Assembly: GCA_029861955.1 (NCBI GenBank)
Contig: JAOTYK010000004.1
Location: 62,001 to 126,000, forward strand
DNA from: Acidobacteriota bacterium
GTDB taxonomy: Bacteria; Acidobacteriota; Polarisedimenticolia; Polarisedimenticolales; Polarisedimenticolaceae
Length of the DNA stretch: 64,000 bases
Direction: 5' to 3'
Shown here: one piece after another, positions 19,976-29,016 of the stretch
Numbering within the stretch: position 1 is the first letter of the stretch
Layout: every line of letters starts with the position of its first letter
Program-made: the position numbers and the translations under genes
Notes under the pieces: generated by a model
Told to the model about the DNA's origin: nothing
What the model saw: the letters and a program-made list of their open reading frames with translations, nothing else
Databases searched by the model: none

Positions 19976-20395
19976 ATGAATCGATCGACCGTCATGGCGC
20001 TGGGTTTGGCCCTCGTGTTCGTCTGCCACCCAGCCGCCGCACAGATCGCCGGACTGTCCTGCGAAAGCGACACTCGGGACCTGGTCGAGCTGGTCCTGGA
20101 GACGCTGAATGTCCGCGCGGTCCACTGTGAAGAGAGGGCCGAGGACCCCCTCCTGATCTGCGCCGGCTACAGTCGCGGCTTCAGTGCATTCAAGTCCGAC
20201 ATGGAAGATCTCTTGCGTCGGACGACGATTCCCGACGAGCTGAAGCCGCTGAGTCCATGGCGGCTGGACGGGCAGGCCTACCTACGGCGATGGCATCTCG
20301 AGGAGTGCCAGATCGATCTGAAGTTGGACGAGAAAGCAGGGCTACTGACCGTTGCCGTGAGTCACTACATCGAGCCGGACGAAGAGCCCGATTGA
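19976..20395 (+). CDS. Exported protein of unknown function
   Basis: A 139-residue protein with a signal peptide (ALGLALVFVCHPAAAQ, cleavage near residue 23) and a mature part of about 115 residues with four cysteines that could form two disulfides. I recognise no family. It stands alone between tRNA genes, just outside the tRNA-Lys element, and its GC-rich composition matches the backbone. Confidence 0.65.
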   Translation: MNRSTVMALGLALVFVCHPAAAQIAGLSCESDTRDLVELVLETLNVRAVHCEERAEDPLLICAGYSRGFSAFKSDMEDLLRRTTIPDELKPLSPWRLDGQAYLRRWHLEECQIDLKLDEKAGLLTVAVSHYIEPDEEPD

Positions 20396-20412
20396 CCCGA
20401 TCATCCGATCAG

Positions 20413-20489
20413 TGGTACGCCCGGAGAGACTCGAACTCCCGACCCTCTGGTTCGAAGCCAGATGCTCTATCCAACTGAGCTACAGGCGC
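20413..20489 (-). tRNA. tRNA-Arg (anticodon UCG)
   Basis: A 77-base tRNA with encoded CCA. Acceptor GCGCCTG pairs with CGGGCGT with G-U pairs; anticodon stem TCTGG/CCAGA holds loop CTTCGAA (anticodon TCG). Its 5' half closely resembles that of tRNA-Arg(UCU), yet no att-like fragment or integrase remnant is seen beside it. Confidence 0.96.
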
Positions 20490-20509
20490 ATACACCGACG
20501 ATCACAAAA

Positions 20510-20586
20510 TGGGGTGAGTGATGGGGCTCGAACCCACGACAGCCAGATCCACAATCTGGAGCTCTACCAACTGAGCTACACCCACC
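20510..20586 (-). tRNA. tRNA-His (anticodon GUG)
   Basis: The anticodon stem CCAGA/TCTGG holds loop TTGTGGA (anticodon GTG). The acceptor stem GTGGGTG/CACTCAC is extended by the tRNA-His-specific G-1 opposite C73, and CCA is encoded. Confidence 0.96.
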
Positions 20587-20650
20587 ATCTATGGTGGTCC
20601 CGAATTCACGGAACCGGCCGAGTATATCGCCCGGTTCCAGCCCCTGCCAG

Positions 20651-21067
20651 CTAGCCTCTCTTCAGCGAGTCGCGGATCTCGGTCAGCAGGAGTTCTTCGT
20701 TGGACGGCTTCGGCGGCTCTGCCGGCTTGGCCTCTTCTTCCTTCTTCATCTTGTTGATGGATCGGACCATCATGAAGACGGCGAAGGCGACAATGATGAA
20801 GCTGATGATGTTGTTGATGAAGACGCCGTAGTTGATCGTGGCGGCACCGGCCTCCTTGGCGGCGTCCAGGGACTCGTAAGCCCCGTCACCGAGAACATAG
20901 AACAGGTTGGCAAAGTCGACCCCGCCCATCAGCTTGCCGACCGGCGGCATGATGACGTCCGAGACCAGACTCTTGACGATGGTCCCGAAGGCTCCACCGA
21001 TGATGATGCCCACCGCCATGTCGACGACGTTGCCCTTCACCGCAAACTCTCTGAATTCCTTGAACAT
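20651..21067 (-). CDS. mscL: Large-conductance mechanosensitive channel
   Basis: A 138-residue MscL: N-terminal [27 protein letters not shown] covering the S1 helix and TM1, a periplasmic loop, TM2 (about 76-97) and a charged C-terminal bundle. It opens under membrane tension on osmotic downshock. The ATG follows a strong GGAGGGG site; an open frame of 30 codons upstream lacks family similarity. Confidence 0.96.
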   Translation of the reverse strand: MFKEFREFAVKGNVVDMAVGIIIGGAFGTIVKSLVSDVIMPPVGKLMGGVDFANLFYVLGDGAYESLDAAKEAGAATINYGVFINNIISFIIVAFAVFMMVRSINKMKKEEEAKPAEPPKPSNEELLLTEIRDSLKRG

Positions 21068-21173
21068 GAGTTCCCCTCCGGGTCCTGGACCCACAGATTG
21101 ACTTGTCACGTTTCTTGTATCCCGGCCGAGACGACCCTGTCTAGCGTTTTCGGCCATGTACTAGGATGCCTCG

Positions 21174-21773
21174 ATGGCCGAGACCCGCTGCATTCCCATA
21201 GGCCCGTTTCGCCTGGAGATTGAGAAGATTCGGGGTTCCCGCTTCATCGCCTCGGTCTCTTCGTTCTGCTGCGACGACGATCGAGAGCCACAGATCGCCC
21301 CCCTGCGGGCGGAATTCCCCACGGCCAACCATCACTGCTGGGCCTGGCGGGATGGCGACGCGTTCCGTTACGGCGACGATGGCGAACCGTCAGGCTCCGC
21401 CGGTCGTCCGATCCTGCAACAGATCGATGGACATGGTTTCGATCGAACCTGTGTGGTGGTCACCCGGATCTTCGGTGGCACCAAGCTGGGTGTCGGTGGC
21501 CTGATGCGGGCCTACGGTCAGGCGGCCCGGGAGGCGTTGGATCTCTGCCCGTCGGAGCCGCTGATCGAGCGGGAGACGATCGTCATCGAGTTTCCCTATG
21601 ACCGGGAGGGCGCGGTCCAGTCGGTGGTGCAAGCCCACGGCCTGAGCCCGTCCCGATCCGAGTACGGCGAGTCGATCCGACTCTCCTTCGAGGTGCCGAG
21701 GGCCCAGGTCGAACCGTTCCTGGCGGATCTGATGGAGCGTTGCGCGGGAAAACTGAACGTACGGAGGGGCTAA
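21174..21773 (+). CDS. YigZ/IMPACT (UPF0029) family protein
   Basis: A 199-residue protein with the UPF0029 N-terminal domain: SRFIASVS, HHCWAWR and the hallmark DDGEPSGSAGRPIL, followed by VVVTRIFGGTKLGVGGLMRAYGQAAREAL, then the DUF1949-type C-terminal ferredoxin-like domain. In eukaryotes IMPACT acts on Gcn2; bacterial roles are unclear, with proposed nucleic-acid or translation-factor links. It is monocistronic and divergent from mscL. Confidence 0.9.
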   Translation: MAETRCIPIGPFRLEIEKIRGSRFIASVSSFCCDDDREPQIAPLRAEFPTANHHCWAWRDGDAFRYGDDGEPSGSAGRPILQQIDGHGFDRTCVVVTRIFGGTKLGVGGLMRAYGQAAREALDLCPSEPLIERETIVIEFPYDREGAVQSVVQAHGLSPSRSEYGESIRLSFEVPRAQVEPFLADLMERCAGKLNVRRG

Positions 21774-21840
21774 ATTTCCCCCGTTACGTTGTCCAGCGAA
21801 TGGGTCAGTACCTATTTGAAGGCCCGACTGGAGACCCACC

Positions 21841-24800
21841 ATGCGAAAGAAGATCCTCCGACCGATCCTCGTCACGCTGCTCGCCGCCCTCGTACCCATC
21901 GGCGTCGGTCTTGCGGTGGACTGCGACACCAACGGCATCGAGGACGCGTGCGATCTGGACTGCGGTGTGGCCATGGGCCCCTGCGACGTGATGGGCTGCG
22001 GGCAGGCGTCGGATTGCGACGCGAACCTCGTTCCCGACAGCTGCCAGCTGACGGAGATCGCAGGCGGTTGTTCCTTCCCCAGCGTGCTTCGTGACAACGG
22101 GACGACCACCCTCGACTCGGATTTCCTCGGCCCCCCCGATGACACCTTCTTCGGGATCGGCGGACAGGTTGTCACGTGGGAGTTGACCTGCGGCGTGGTC
22201 GTCGACGGCCCCGGACCCGACATCACACTTTACGAGGTGTCGGAGTCGTCGGTGGAGTTCACCAAGGTGGATCTGCTCGCAAGTTTCGACGGGATTGTTT
22301 TTGTCAGCCTGAAAGCCACGGAGACCGTGCCGGTCGAAATCCCCGGCGATGAGATTCACGGCGACCGAAGATTCTCTCGATCCTACGACCTGGCCGGATC
22401 GGGACTTGTGGGCGCGCGATTCGTGCAGGTCGACGGCACCGGGACAAGTGCCTCGAGCGCCACCGCCGGGTTCGATCTGGATGCGGTCGGCTTCGTCAAC
22501 ATCGCCTCGGGCGATTGCGACAACAGCGGAACCCTCGATGCCTGCGAGGCCTTGCAAGACTGCAACGGGAACGGCGTTCCTGAGAGCTGCGAAGTCACGC
22601 TGGGCAGCGTCGACGACTGCGATACCAACGGCACCGCCGACACCTGCGACACCCTCGGTGGTACCGACGATTGCGATGGCGACACCGTCCCCGACGTGTG
22701 CGAACAGGACTGCAACACCAATACGACCCCCGACGACTGCGACATCGCCGCCGCGACCAGCGACGACTGCAACGGAAACCTCGTCCCCGACGAGTGCGAC
22801 CTGCTGTCGACCAGCGCCACCATTGCGGGATCGTTGTTTGGCGTCAGTGGAAGCTTCGACCCGACGTTTACCGCCCCCGCGGCCTTCCCCAGCTCCAGCG
22901 CCATCTCGGTGTCCGTCGACGCCCTGTCCGACCTGGGTTCCAGCAACGAATTCCTCGAGCTGTCGATCAACAGTGTCCCGCTCCTGACTCTGTTCGATAC
23001 GACGGGTCAGCAGTGTCTGCTGACCAATGATATGGGCGTGATCGATGGCGATCTGTTCAACGACGCGCTCGCGGGCGGCGATGCGGTGGTTGGACTGCCG
23101 GCCCCAAGTACGGTCGCCCAGAATGACTGTGAAAGTCCCAATGCGACCGTGATGCTCAGCTATACACCCATCGTCGATTGCAATACGAACGGTGCGCTGG
23201 ACGCATGCGAGATCGCCAACGCGACAAGCACCGACCTCAACCTGAACGGCATCGCGGACGACTGCGAGCTGGACTGCAATGGGAACCTGGCTCCCGACGA
23301 CTACGACCTGGCTCAGGGAATAAGCCTGGACTGCAACGCCAACCTGATCCCCGACGAATGCGATGTCGTGACCGTCAGCCTGGACTGCAACGGGAACATC
23401 GTCCCCGACGAGTGCGAGATCGACTGCAACAGCAACAGTGTTCCCGACGACTGCGACATTGTCGCCATGACCAGTCTCGACTGTGACGGCAACGTCATCC
23501 CCGATGAGTGCGATCTTGTGGTCGGCATGGGTGGCTGCCCATTCCCACGTCTTCTTCTGGATAACGGAACGACCACCGTCGATTCGGACTTCCTGGGCGC
23601 CCCCGACGACACCTACTTCGGCATCGGTGGCCAGATCGTCACGTTTGAATTCGATTGTGGCTTTGTCACCGACGGTCCCGGCGGGGACTTCAATATCTAC
23701 GAGGTGAGCACAAGCAGCGTCGAGTTCAACGATATCGAAGATGTCCTCGTCAGCGCCGATGGTGTCACGTTCATTAGCGTCCATTCGACCGAAGGACCGA
23801 TGGTCAACATCCCCGGCGACGAGGTACATGCCAACAACAACTTCGGGCGCTCCTACGACATCTTCGCCACGGGCCTCAACGCCGTTCGGTTTATCCGGAT
23901 TGACGGTGTCGGGACCGGCTCATCCGGCACCAGTTCCGGTTTCGACCTGGACGCCATCGGCGCCATCCATCGCGCCGACATCGACTGCGATGGAGGAGGC
24001 GTTCCCGATCAGTGCGAGGCGTTCACCGACTGCAACGCCAACGGTCTCAAGGACAGCTGTGAGATAAGTCTGGGTCTAACGGATGATTGCACCATGAACG
24101 GGACGTTGGACTCCTGCGAAGTCGCCGGTGGCGCCGCCGACGTGGATGCAGACTGGATCCCGGATAGCTGCGAACCGGACTGCAACAACAACAATGTGCC
24201 CGACCACTACGACATCGAGCAGCTCACCAGTGTCGACTGCAACGACAACATCGTGCCCGACGAGTGCGACCTGTCGTCCGGCAGCATCCCGGACTGCAAC
24301 AATGACAACATCCCGGATGACTGTCCGGTCTGCGGGACCGTCGAGGTCGTGTTCATCGTAGACTCCTCGGCTTCCATGAATGACGAGGGAAACGCGCTCT
24401 GTGCCGAGTTGTCAAACGTGGTCGCGGAACTCCAGGCCAATCTGGTAACTGTCGACGTAGAGATCTTGGGGATCCTGGAAACGGCGTACGGATGTCTCAC
24501 GGATTTCGTCGGGAACCTTTACGGCACCGCCGTGCCGGGGACGCCTCCTGTGGGTCAGGAGATCCTGGGCGACCCCTGTGGCGTCAACGAAAACGAGGAC
24601 TGGGGTCTTGCCACCTCCATCGTGGCCGGTCTCAAGCCGTGGCAGGCGGACTCGGTGCGCCTGATCGTTCCGATCAGCGACGAGGGTCCCCGCTGTGGTA
24701 ACCCGGTGACCGATCCCGGCAGCGATCGCGATGCCATCAATCACGCCATCGGTCAGGCCCGCGCGAACGATGTCATCGTCTCACCGGTGGCCGGTACCGG

Positions 24801-25449
24801 TTCGTCCGCCAGTCTGCTCTCGATCATGGATGTGATCGCCGACGCCACCGACGGTCAGACCTTCTCGACGGTGGATCCCGATCTCGATCTGGCCGGGGGG
24901 ATTATCGACACCATCGAGGCCGCCTGTCTCTCGCGATCCGATTGCAACGGAAACACGATCCCCGACGACTGCGACCTGGTCGACATGACCAGCCAGGACT
25001 GCAACATGACCGGTCGTCCCGACGAGTGCGAGGACGACTGTAACGCCAACGGACTGGCCGACAGCTGCGACCTGATCAACATGACCAGTTTCGATGTCAA
25101 CGCCAACACCGTCCCCGACGAATGCGAGGGGCTGGTCTTGACCGGTGACGGCACCGACTGGAACTGGACCGGTATCCCCGGCGCCATCGGCTTCGATCTG
25201 ATTCAGGGAACGTTGTCGACGCTGCAGGGGTCGGCCGGCGACTTCGCCGTCGCCACCGACCAGTGTGTGGTCAACGACACGGCCGGCATGACCTGGCCCG
25301 ACGGGCCGGTGCCCGGCTCCGGTGAGGCCTACTGGTATCTGGTCCGCGGAGTGATCGGCGTCATCGACCTGACGTACGACACCTTCGATGCCGGCCTGAT
25401 CCAGAGTCGTGATGCCGAGATCGTGGCCTCCGGGGTCTCCTGCCCCTAG
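21841..25449 (+). CDS. Giant exported Asp/Cys-repeat surface protein with an inserted vWA domain
   Basis: This 1202-residue protein starts with a signal peptide (MRKKILRPILVTLLAALVPIG). Most of it is short repeats of the type DCNGN.VPD.CD (about 17 residues, one Cys pair each) that resemble Ca-binding Asp-rich repeats. Two copies of a domain of about 150 residues interrupt the repeats (about 77-230 and 566-715; both hold DNGTTT.DSDFLG.PDDT.FGIGGQ and GFDLDA.G). A vWA domain with MIDAS motif DSSAS (Asp841) sits at about 836-1030. A beta-rich C-terminal tail of about 75 residues follows. There is no LPxTG or Cys anchor. Likely a cell-surface or secreted adhesive protein; the partner is unknown. 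Confidence 0.8.
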   Translation: MRKKILRPILVTLLAALVPIGVGLAVDCDTNGIEDACDLDCGVAMGPCDVMGCGQASDCDANLVPDSCQLTEIAGGCSFPSVLRDNGTTTLDSDFLGPPDDTFFGIGGQVVTWELTCGVVVDGPGPDITLYEVSESSVEFTKVDLLASFDGIVFVSLKATETVPVEIPGDEIHGDRRFSRSYDLAGSGLVGARFVQVDGTGTSASSATAGFDLDAVGFVNIASGDCDNSGTLDACEALQDCNGNGVPESCEVTLGSVDDCDTNGTADTCDTLGGTDDCDGDTVPDVCEQDCNTNTTPDDCDIAAATSDDCNGNLVPDECDLLSTSATIAGSLFGVSGSFDPTFTAPAAFPSSSAISVSVDALSDLGSSNEFLELSINSVPLLTLFDTTGQQCLLTNDMGVIDGDLFNDALAGGDAVVGLPAPSTVAQNDCESPNATVMLSYTPIVDCNTNGALDACEIANATSTDLNLNGIADDCELDCNGNLAPDDYDLAQGISLDCNANLIPDECDVVTVSLDCNGNIVPDECEIDCNSNSVPDDCDIVAMTSLDCDGNVIPDECDLVVGMGGCPFPRLLLDNGTTTVDSDFLGAPDDTYFGIGGQIVTFEFDCGFVTDGPGGDFNIYEVSTSSVEFNDIEDVLVSADGVTFISVHSTEGPMVNIPGDEVHANNNFGRSYDIFATGLNAVRFIRIDGVGTGSSGTSSGFDLDAIGAIHRADIDCDGGGVPDQCEAFTDCNANGLKDSCEISLGLTDDCTMNGTLDSCEVAGGAADVDADWIPDSCEPDCNNNNVPDHYDIEQLTSVDCNDNIVPDECDLSSGSIPDCNNDNIPDDCPVCGTVEVVFIVDSSASMNDEGNALCAELSNVVAELQANLVTVDVEILGILETAYGCLTDFVGNLYGTAVPGTPPVGQEILGDPCGVNENEDWGLATSIVAGLKPWQADSVRLIVPISDEGPRCGNPVTDPGSDRDAINHAIGQARANDVIVSPVAGTGSSASLLSIMDVIADATDGQTFSTVDPDLDLAGGIIDTIEAACLSRSDCNGNTIPDDCDLVDMTSQDCNMTGRPDECEDDCNANGLADSCDLINMTSFDVNANTVPDECEGLVLTGDGTDWNWTGIPGAIGFDLIQGTLSTLQGSAGDFAVATDQCVVNDTAGMTWPDGPVPGSGEAYWYLVRGVIGVIDLTYDTFDAGLIQSRDAEIVASGVSCP

Positions 25450-26384
25450 AGGATCCCGTACCGCTTCAGGAGCGGCCAGGTGAGACCGGTGACGGTCCAC
25501 TTGTGCCACTTCTTGATGCGGGGTCGCCAGGCGTCGTCGGGTCGTAGCTCCACGTTGCCCGTCATGAAGCGGTTGGGGTTTCCTGCCACGGTGTGATCCG
25601 GCGTCATGCAGATCTCCCGCTCCGACGTGAACGCGGAGAGGGATCGGTCTTCATCGAGGAACTTCAGCAGCGCTTCCGTGTGGGTCCGCGGCTGTTCCAT
25701 GAACTGCTCGTAGCGCATCCGCAGGTAGGGCGCACTCCCCTTCCGCCACAGCATGTCCCCGGCCAGGTTCCAGGTGACCCACAGTGCCGAGGTCCTCGCC
25801 GGGCTGAGTCTCCTCATCGTCTCCTTGTCGGAGCCGCCGTCGGGCTGCAACTTGTTGGCCTTCTGCCACGAGTAGGCGACGGCCCGTGGATCGCGAATCA
25901 GATGCACGATATGCAGATCGATGGACGGGATCAGGCTGAGGGTGTGGAGATAGGTCGGTAGCTTGGAGGAATCGACGAGGACTTTGGAGCCGGTCTCCGC
26001 CGCCACTGCGTGGTACAGCTTCTCGGTGTTCTCCAGGTAGTAGCCCAGCCGTTCCCGTTTCTTTCTGTCGTTGTTGGGTAGGTAGAGCGACGGGATGTGA
26101 CGGGTACGCACATGGGCGTCGTGCTCGCGGATCATCTTGGCCGCATCGACCGTGTCGAAACCACCGAAGGCTCGGTTGAAGACTTTGGTCCAGAACGGGC
26201 AGTCGCGGAATTTTGCGTCACAACCGCAGAGTCGGTTCTCGATGATGTGACGATCCCAGACCTGACGGATCTCGCCGATGGAGAAGAAGCCGTCGATCTG
26301 ACCCAGGATCCGGTTGAGCACCGTGGTGCCGCTGCGACCGGAACCCAGGATGTAGACGACCTTGATCTTGTTCGTCGTTGGCAT
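25446..26384 (-). CDS. PAPS-dependent sulfotransferase family protein
   Basis: A 312-residue protein with the 5'-phosphosulfate-binding loop ILGSGRSGTTVLNRILG near the N-terminus and the 3'-phosphate-binding segment LIRDPRAVAYSW at about 160. It should transfer sulfate from PAPS to a hydroxyl or amine of an unknown acceptor, perhaps a glycan or lipid. It overlaps the giant repeat protein gene tail-to-tail by 4 bases and lies immediately downstream of tRNA-Arg(UCU). Confidence 0.85.
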   Translation of the reverse strand: MPTTNKIKVVYILGSGRSGTTVLNRILGQIDGFFSIGEIRQVWDRHIIENRLCGCDAKFRDCPFWTKVFNRAFGGFDTVDAAKMIREHDAHVRTRHIPSLYLPNNDRKKRERLGYYLENTEKLYHAVAAETGSKVLVDSSKLPTYLHTLSLIPSIDLHIVHLIRDPRAVAYSWQKANKLQPDGGSDKETMRRLSPARTSALWVTWNLAGDMLWRKGSAPYLRMRYEQFMEQPRTHTEALLKFLDEDRSLSAFTSEREICMTPDHTVAGNPNRFMTGNVELRPDDAWRPRIKKWHKWTVTGLTWPLLKRYGIL

Positions 26385-26414
26385 GGAACGCGGGCTCTCC
26401 TGCGCCGCAGAATT

Positions 26415-26491
26415 TGGTACGCCTGCCAGGACTCGAACCTGGGACCCTCGGCTTAGAAGGCCGATGCTCTATCCAGCTGAGCTACAGGCGC
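26415..26491 (-). tRNA. tRNA-Arg (anticodon UCU), integration target
   Basis: A 77-base tRNA with encoded CCA. Acceptor GCGCCTG/CAGGCGT; anticodon stem TCGGC/GCCGA holds loop CTTCTAA (anticodon TCT). Its 5' half (36 bases from the anticodon loop to base 1) recurs three more times on its 5' side, at 28773, 30127 and 37607. It is therefore the anchor of a train of integrated modules. The bases encoding U8-A9-G10 also serve as stop codon of an integrase remnant. Confidence 0.96.
26456..26491 (-). repeat. att copy A: 5' half of tRNA-Arg(UCU)
   Basis: The 36-base 5' half of the intact tRNA, from base 1 to the first bases of the anticodon loop (minus strand begins GCGCCTGTAGCTCAG). Copies B (28773) and D (37607) are identical; copy C (30127) has one mismatch. 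Confidence 0.92.
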
Positions 26492-26694
26492 CTAGTTGCA
26501 GCCGTGAGGGTATCCGTCAGGTGCTTTGGCTTCAAGTGACATCGCATACGGTGCTCGCAGCCTCGACTGCCGGGATCTCCCAACTCGATCAATCTGCGGC
26601 GGCCCGTAACAGCAAGGAGATACCCGTCTCCGACGGGGGCCTGTTTGAGCAATTGCGAGCGATGACTGCAGAGCTTGCGTCCGGAATTGCCCAC
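26482..26694 (-). pseudogene. Tyrosine recombinase C-terminal remnant (module I)
   Basis: The minus-strand frame ends CHLKPKHLTDTLTAATRRL and stops at a TAG that is bases 8-10 of tRNA-Arg. The same ending (HLKPEHLTESLTAVNTRL) closes the better-preserved recombinase remnant of module III. About 50 further residues are open, with RLIELGDPGSRG where the better copy has KIREALGHASMQ, so the LGH motif and catalytic tyrosine are lost. Non-functional. Confidence 0.7.
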
Positions 26695-26900
26695 ATCCGA
26701 GTGGCATTCCAGAAGCTAATAGTCAAATGGGACTAAAGTTGTCCTCTTCTCCGCACCTCATTCCCGGTCATTTTGGTTATAAGAAGAGCAACTGCCCCAG
26801 GGGGTTCGCGTGGCACGACTGAAGCGAATCACGCCCGTCAACTTGTCGATCCATTCCATCCGTCGACCGACACTAGAGAGGCCGTTAGAGGAGTAGACCT

Positions 26901-28715
26901 ATGTCCACGGGCAACGTGTTCCTGTTTCCGGTTCTACTCGGAATGGTTTTCATGAATCCGCTGCCCGCCCAGGCCGATGAGGCAGACGTTGGGACCCACG
27001 AACTGGCGGGGCCCGTGCAGGTCCTATGGGAAGCTCGGGATAATAGTAGTGTGACGACGGGAGTGATTCGCTGGATCAGCGGATCACTTGCGGTGAGCCC
27101 GGACGGGTCGACGGTGTTCGCCACCGGACAAGTGGGCCTCGGGGACGCGGCCGACTACGCCACCCTCGCTTACCACGCTGGGACGGGCGAGCAGATCTGG
27201 AGCGTCCGGTATGACGGACCCGCCTCGCGTGTGGACGCCGCCGAATCGATCGCCGTGAGTCCCGACGGCTCGACGGTGTTCGTCACCGGATACTCGCGGG
27301 GCCTCGGAACCGGTCCGGACTACGCCACTCTCGCATACGACGCTGCGACGGGTGAGCAGGTTTGGAGCGCGCGGTATGACGGACCGCATTCACGCACCGA
27401 TGCCGCCGAATCACTCGCGGTGAGCCCGGACGGCTCGACGGTGTTCGTAACCGGTAGGTCGGGTGGCTTTCTCATCAACCCCTGGGACTACGCCACCGTA
27501 GCCTATGATGCCGCGACGGGTGAGCAGGTCTGGAGCGTGCGCCATAACGGACCAGGCACCTCACTAGGAGGATTCACGCCCGCTGCCTCTCTCGACGTGA
27601 GCCCGGACGGGTCGACGGTGTTCGTTAGCGGGAGCTCCTTTCGCTTCCCCCAACGCAACGACTACATCACCCTCGCCTTCGACGCTGCCACGGGCGAGCA
27701 GACATGGAGTGCGAGGTATGACGGGCCACCTTCATACACCGACCTCGGCTCATCACTCGCGGTGAGTTCGGACGGATCCACGGTGTTCGTCAGCGGATTT
27801 TCGGTTAACACCGAAGAAGAAGGCTGGGACTACACCACCCTCGCCTACGACGGTGAGACCGGCGAGCAATCCTGGATCGCACACTATGGCGGATCCTCAT
27901 CGAGCATTGACCGCGCCCGCTCAATCGCGGTCAGCCCGGACGGCTCGGCGGTATTCGTCACTGGAGAGTCGGCAGAGGACCTCAATGAGCGGTACGACTA
28001 CGTCACCCTTCGCTATGACGCCGCCACGGGTGAGCAGGTCTGGAGAGCGCGGTATGACGGACCGGGTTTGGACGCGGACTTCGCTACATCGCTCGCACTG
28101 AGCCCGGATGGGTCGACGGTGATCGTTCACGGCTCCTCAACGGGGACCGAAGGCGGCCTGGACTACGCCACCCTCGCCTACGATGCCGAGACGGGTGAGC
28201 AGGTCTGGAGCGCGCGGTATGACGGACCGGCTTCAGACCGGGACCTCGCTCGCTCAATCGCAGTGAGCCCGGACGGTTCGACGGTGTTCGTTAGCGGATA
28301 CTCGAAGGGTGTCGAAACCTCAGACTTCGCCACCGTGGCCTATTCGCTTGTCCGGTACGTCGCTATCGACATCCGCCCCCGCAGCATCAACCCTGGGAGT
28401 CGAGGTGTCATACCTGTTGCACTGCTCGGCAGCGACGAGTTCAACGTGTCCGACATGGATGTTGCCACGTTGCGCTTTGGACCTGACGAGGGCGCCTGTA
28501 GACACGACCTGACCGACCCGTTCACTTTCAGCGAGCACCTGAAGGACATGAACCTCGACGGCAACATGGACCTCATGTTGCACTTCAACACGCAGGACAC
28601 TGGAATCCTGTGTGGCGAGACGGAAGCTACGCTCTGGGGAGTTCTGCTGGGCGGAAGTCCGTTCGAAGGCACTGACAGCCTCCAAACCGTTGGCTGCAAA
28701 TCGAGCAGTCGATGA
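26901..28715 (+). CDS. Exported eight-bladed beta-propeller protein (PQQ/YVTN-like repeats)
   Basis: This 604-residue protein has a signal peptide (VFLFPVLLGMVFMNPLPAQA) and then repeats of about 56 residues, each holding VSPDGSTVFVTG followed by DYATLAYDAATGEQVWSARYDGP. Seven full units lie between a split first and last half (SLAVSPDGSTVFATG at the start, DFATVAYS at the end). This implies an eight-bladed propeller closed by sharing strands between its ends. A 120-residue C-terminal domain (AIDIRPRSINPGSRGVIPVALL) with four cysteines follows; it resembles tails seen on other exported proteins. A GAGGAG ribosome binding site precedes the ATG. Ligand unknown. It is the only cargo of module I. 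Confidence 0.85.
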   Translation: MSTGNVFLFPVLLGMVFMNPLPAQADEADVGTHELAGPVQVLWEARDNSSVTTGVIRWISGSLAVSPDGSTVFATGQVGLGDAADYATLAYHAGTGEQIWSVRYDGPASRVDAAESIAVSPDGSTVFVTGYSRGLGTGPDYATLAYDAATGEQVWSARYDGPHSRTDAAESLAVSPDGSTVFVTGRSGGFLINPWDYATVAYDAATGEQVWSVRHNGPGTSLGGFTPAASLDVSPDGSTVFVSGSSFRFPQRNDYITLAFDAATGEQTWSARYDGPPSYTDLGSSLAVSSDGSTVFVSGFSVNTEEEGWDYTTLAYDGETGEQSWIAHYGGSSSSIDRARSIAVSPDGSAVFVTGESAEDLNERYDYVTLRYDAATGEQVWRARYDGPGLDADFATSLALSPDGSTVIVHGSSTGTEGGLDYATLAYDAETGEQVWSARYDGPASDRDLARSIAVSPDGSTVFVSGYSKGVETSDFATVAYSLVRYVAIDIRPRSINPGSRGVIPVALLGSDEFNVSDMDVATLRFGPDEGACRHDLTDPFTFSEHLKDMNLDGNMDLMLHFNTQDTGILCGETEATLWGVLLGGSPFEGTDSLQTVGCKSSSR

Positions 28716-28772
28716 GCGCCCTCGTAATTTCGCGTTCTTCTGTCAAATCACGATGGGGTAATGCCTTGCTCT

Positions 28773-28808
28773 GAAGGCCGATGCTCTATCCAGCTGAGCT
28801 ACAGGCGC
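28773..28808 (-). repeat. att copy B: 5' half of tRNA-Arg(UCU)
   Basis: Thirty-six bases identical to the 5' half of tRNA-Arg(UCU). It is followed on its right by an integrase C-terminus, as at copy A, but on its left by hairpin-like element sequence instead of the tRNA 3' half. Confidence 0.92.
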
Positions 28809-28920
28809 GTGTTCATCGCCGTGAGGGTATCCGTCAGGTGCTCGGGCTTCAAGTCGGTAGATCGGGGCGTGGCCAGAATCTGGGCGTCGCCAAGAACCGA
28901 TCGCCACACCAATAACAATT
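28799..28920 (-). pseudogene. Tyrosine recombinase C-terminal remnant (module II)
   Basis: The minus-strand frame reads VLGDAQILATPRSTD and then LKPEHLTDTLTAMNTRL, ending at the TAG formed by tRNA bases 8-10. It aligns with the module III remnant ending, where LGHASMQTTRYPHL stands in place of LGDAQILATPRSTDL, so the catalytic tyrosine is gone. Only about 40 codons remain. Confidence 0.68.
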
Positions 28921-28935
28921 CATCGTAACTCTGGA

Positions 28936-28963
28936 AAGTGTCCAGGAAACCCGGAGCGATTCA
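28936..28963. repeat. Module-internal repeat, copy 1 (28 bases)
   Basis: Twenty-eight bases beginning aagtgtccaggaaacccgg recur at 30428-30455 with one mismatch. Both copies lie just beyond the integrase remnant of their module, so they are probably inherited from a common element; an integrase arm site is possible but unproven. Confidence 0.7.
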
Positions 28964-29016
28964 AGTCTGGCGTAACGAAGTGGTCAGTATCAGGAAAGCA
29001 ATAGTCCGGACACGTC

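Larger units (their letters stand above)
26456..28772 (-). mobile_element. Arg(UCU) module I: integrase remnant plus beta-propeller protein
   Basis: A segment of 2.3 kb between att copies A and B. At its tRNA end lies a decayed tyrosine recombinase C-terminus; its cargo is one gene for an exported beta-propeller protein. A degraded form of the hairpin seen in modules II and III lies just before copy B. The gap 26545-26900 holds only further integrase-like decay and a ribosome binding site. Confidence 0.72.

Noticed and set aside
21805-23829. 674-codon open frame opposite the giant repeat protein
   Set aside because: It is a shadow of the DCNGN repeats (repeating VAVVGDDVAVAV on the other strand) with no start signal or family match.
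27100-28300. Regular repeats resembling tandem satellite DNA
   Set aside because: Period about 168 bases, in frame; these are beta-propeller blades.
28936-28963. Terminal repeat of an insertion sequence
   Set aside because: The sequence vaguely recalls IS ends, but there is no inverted partner, no target duplication and no transposase frame; it is kept only as a module-internal repeat.
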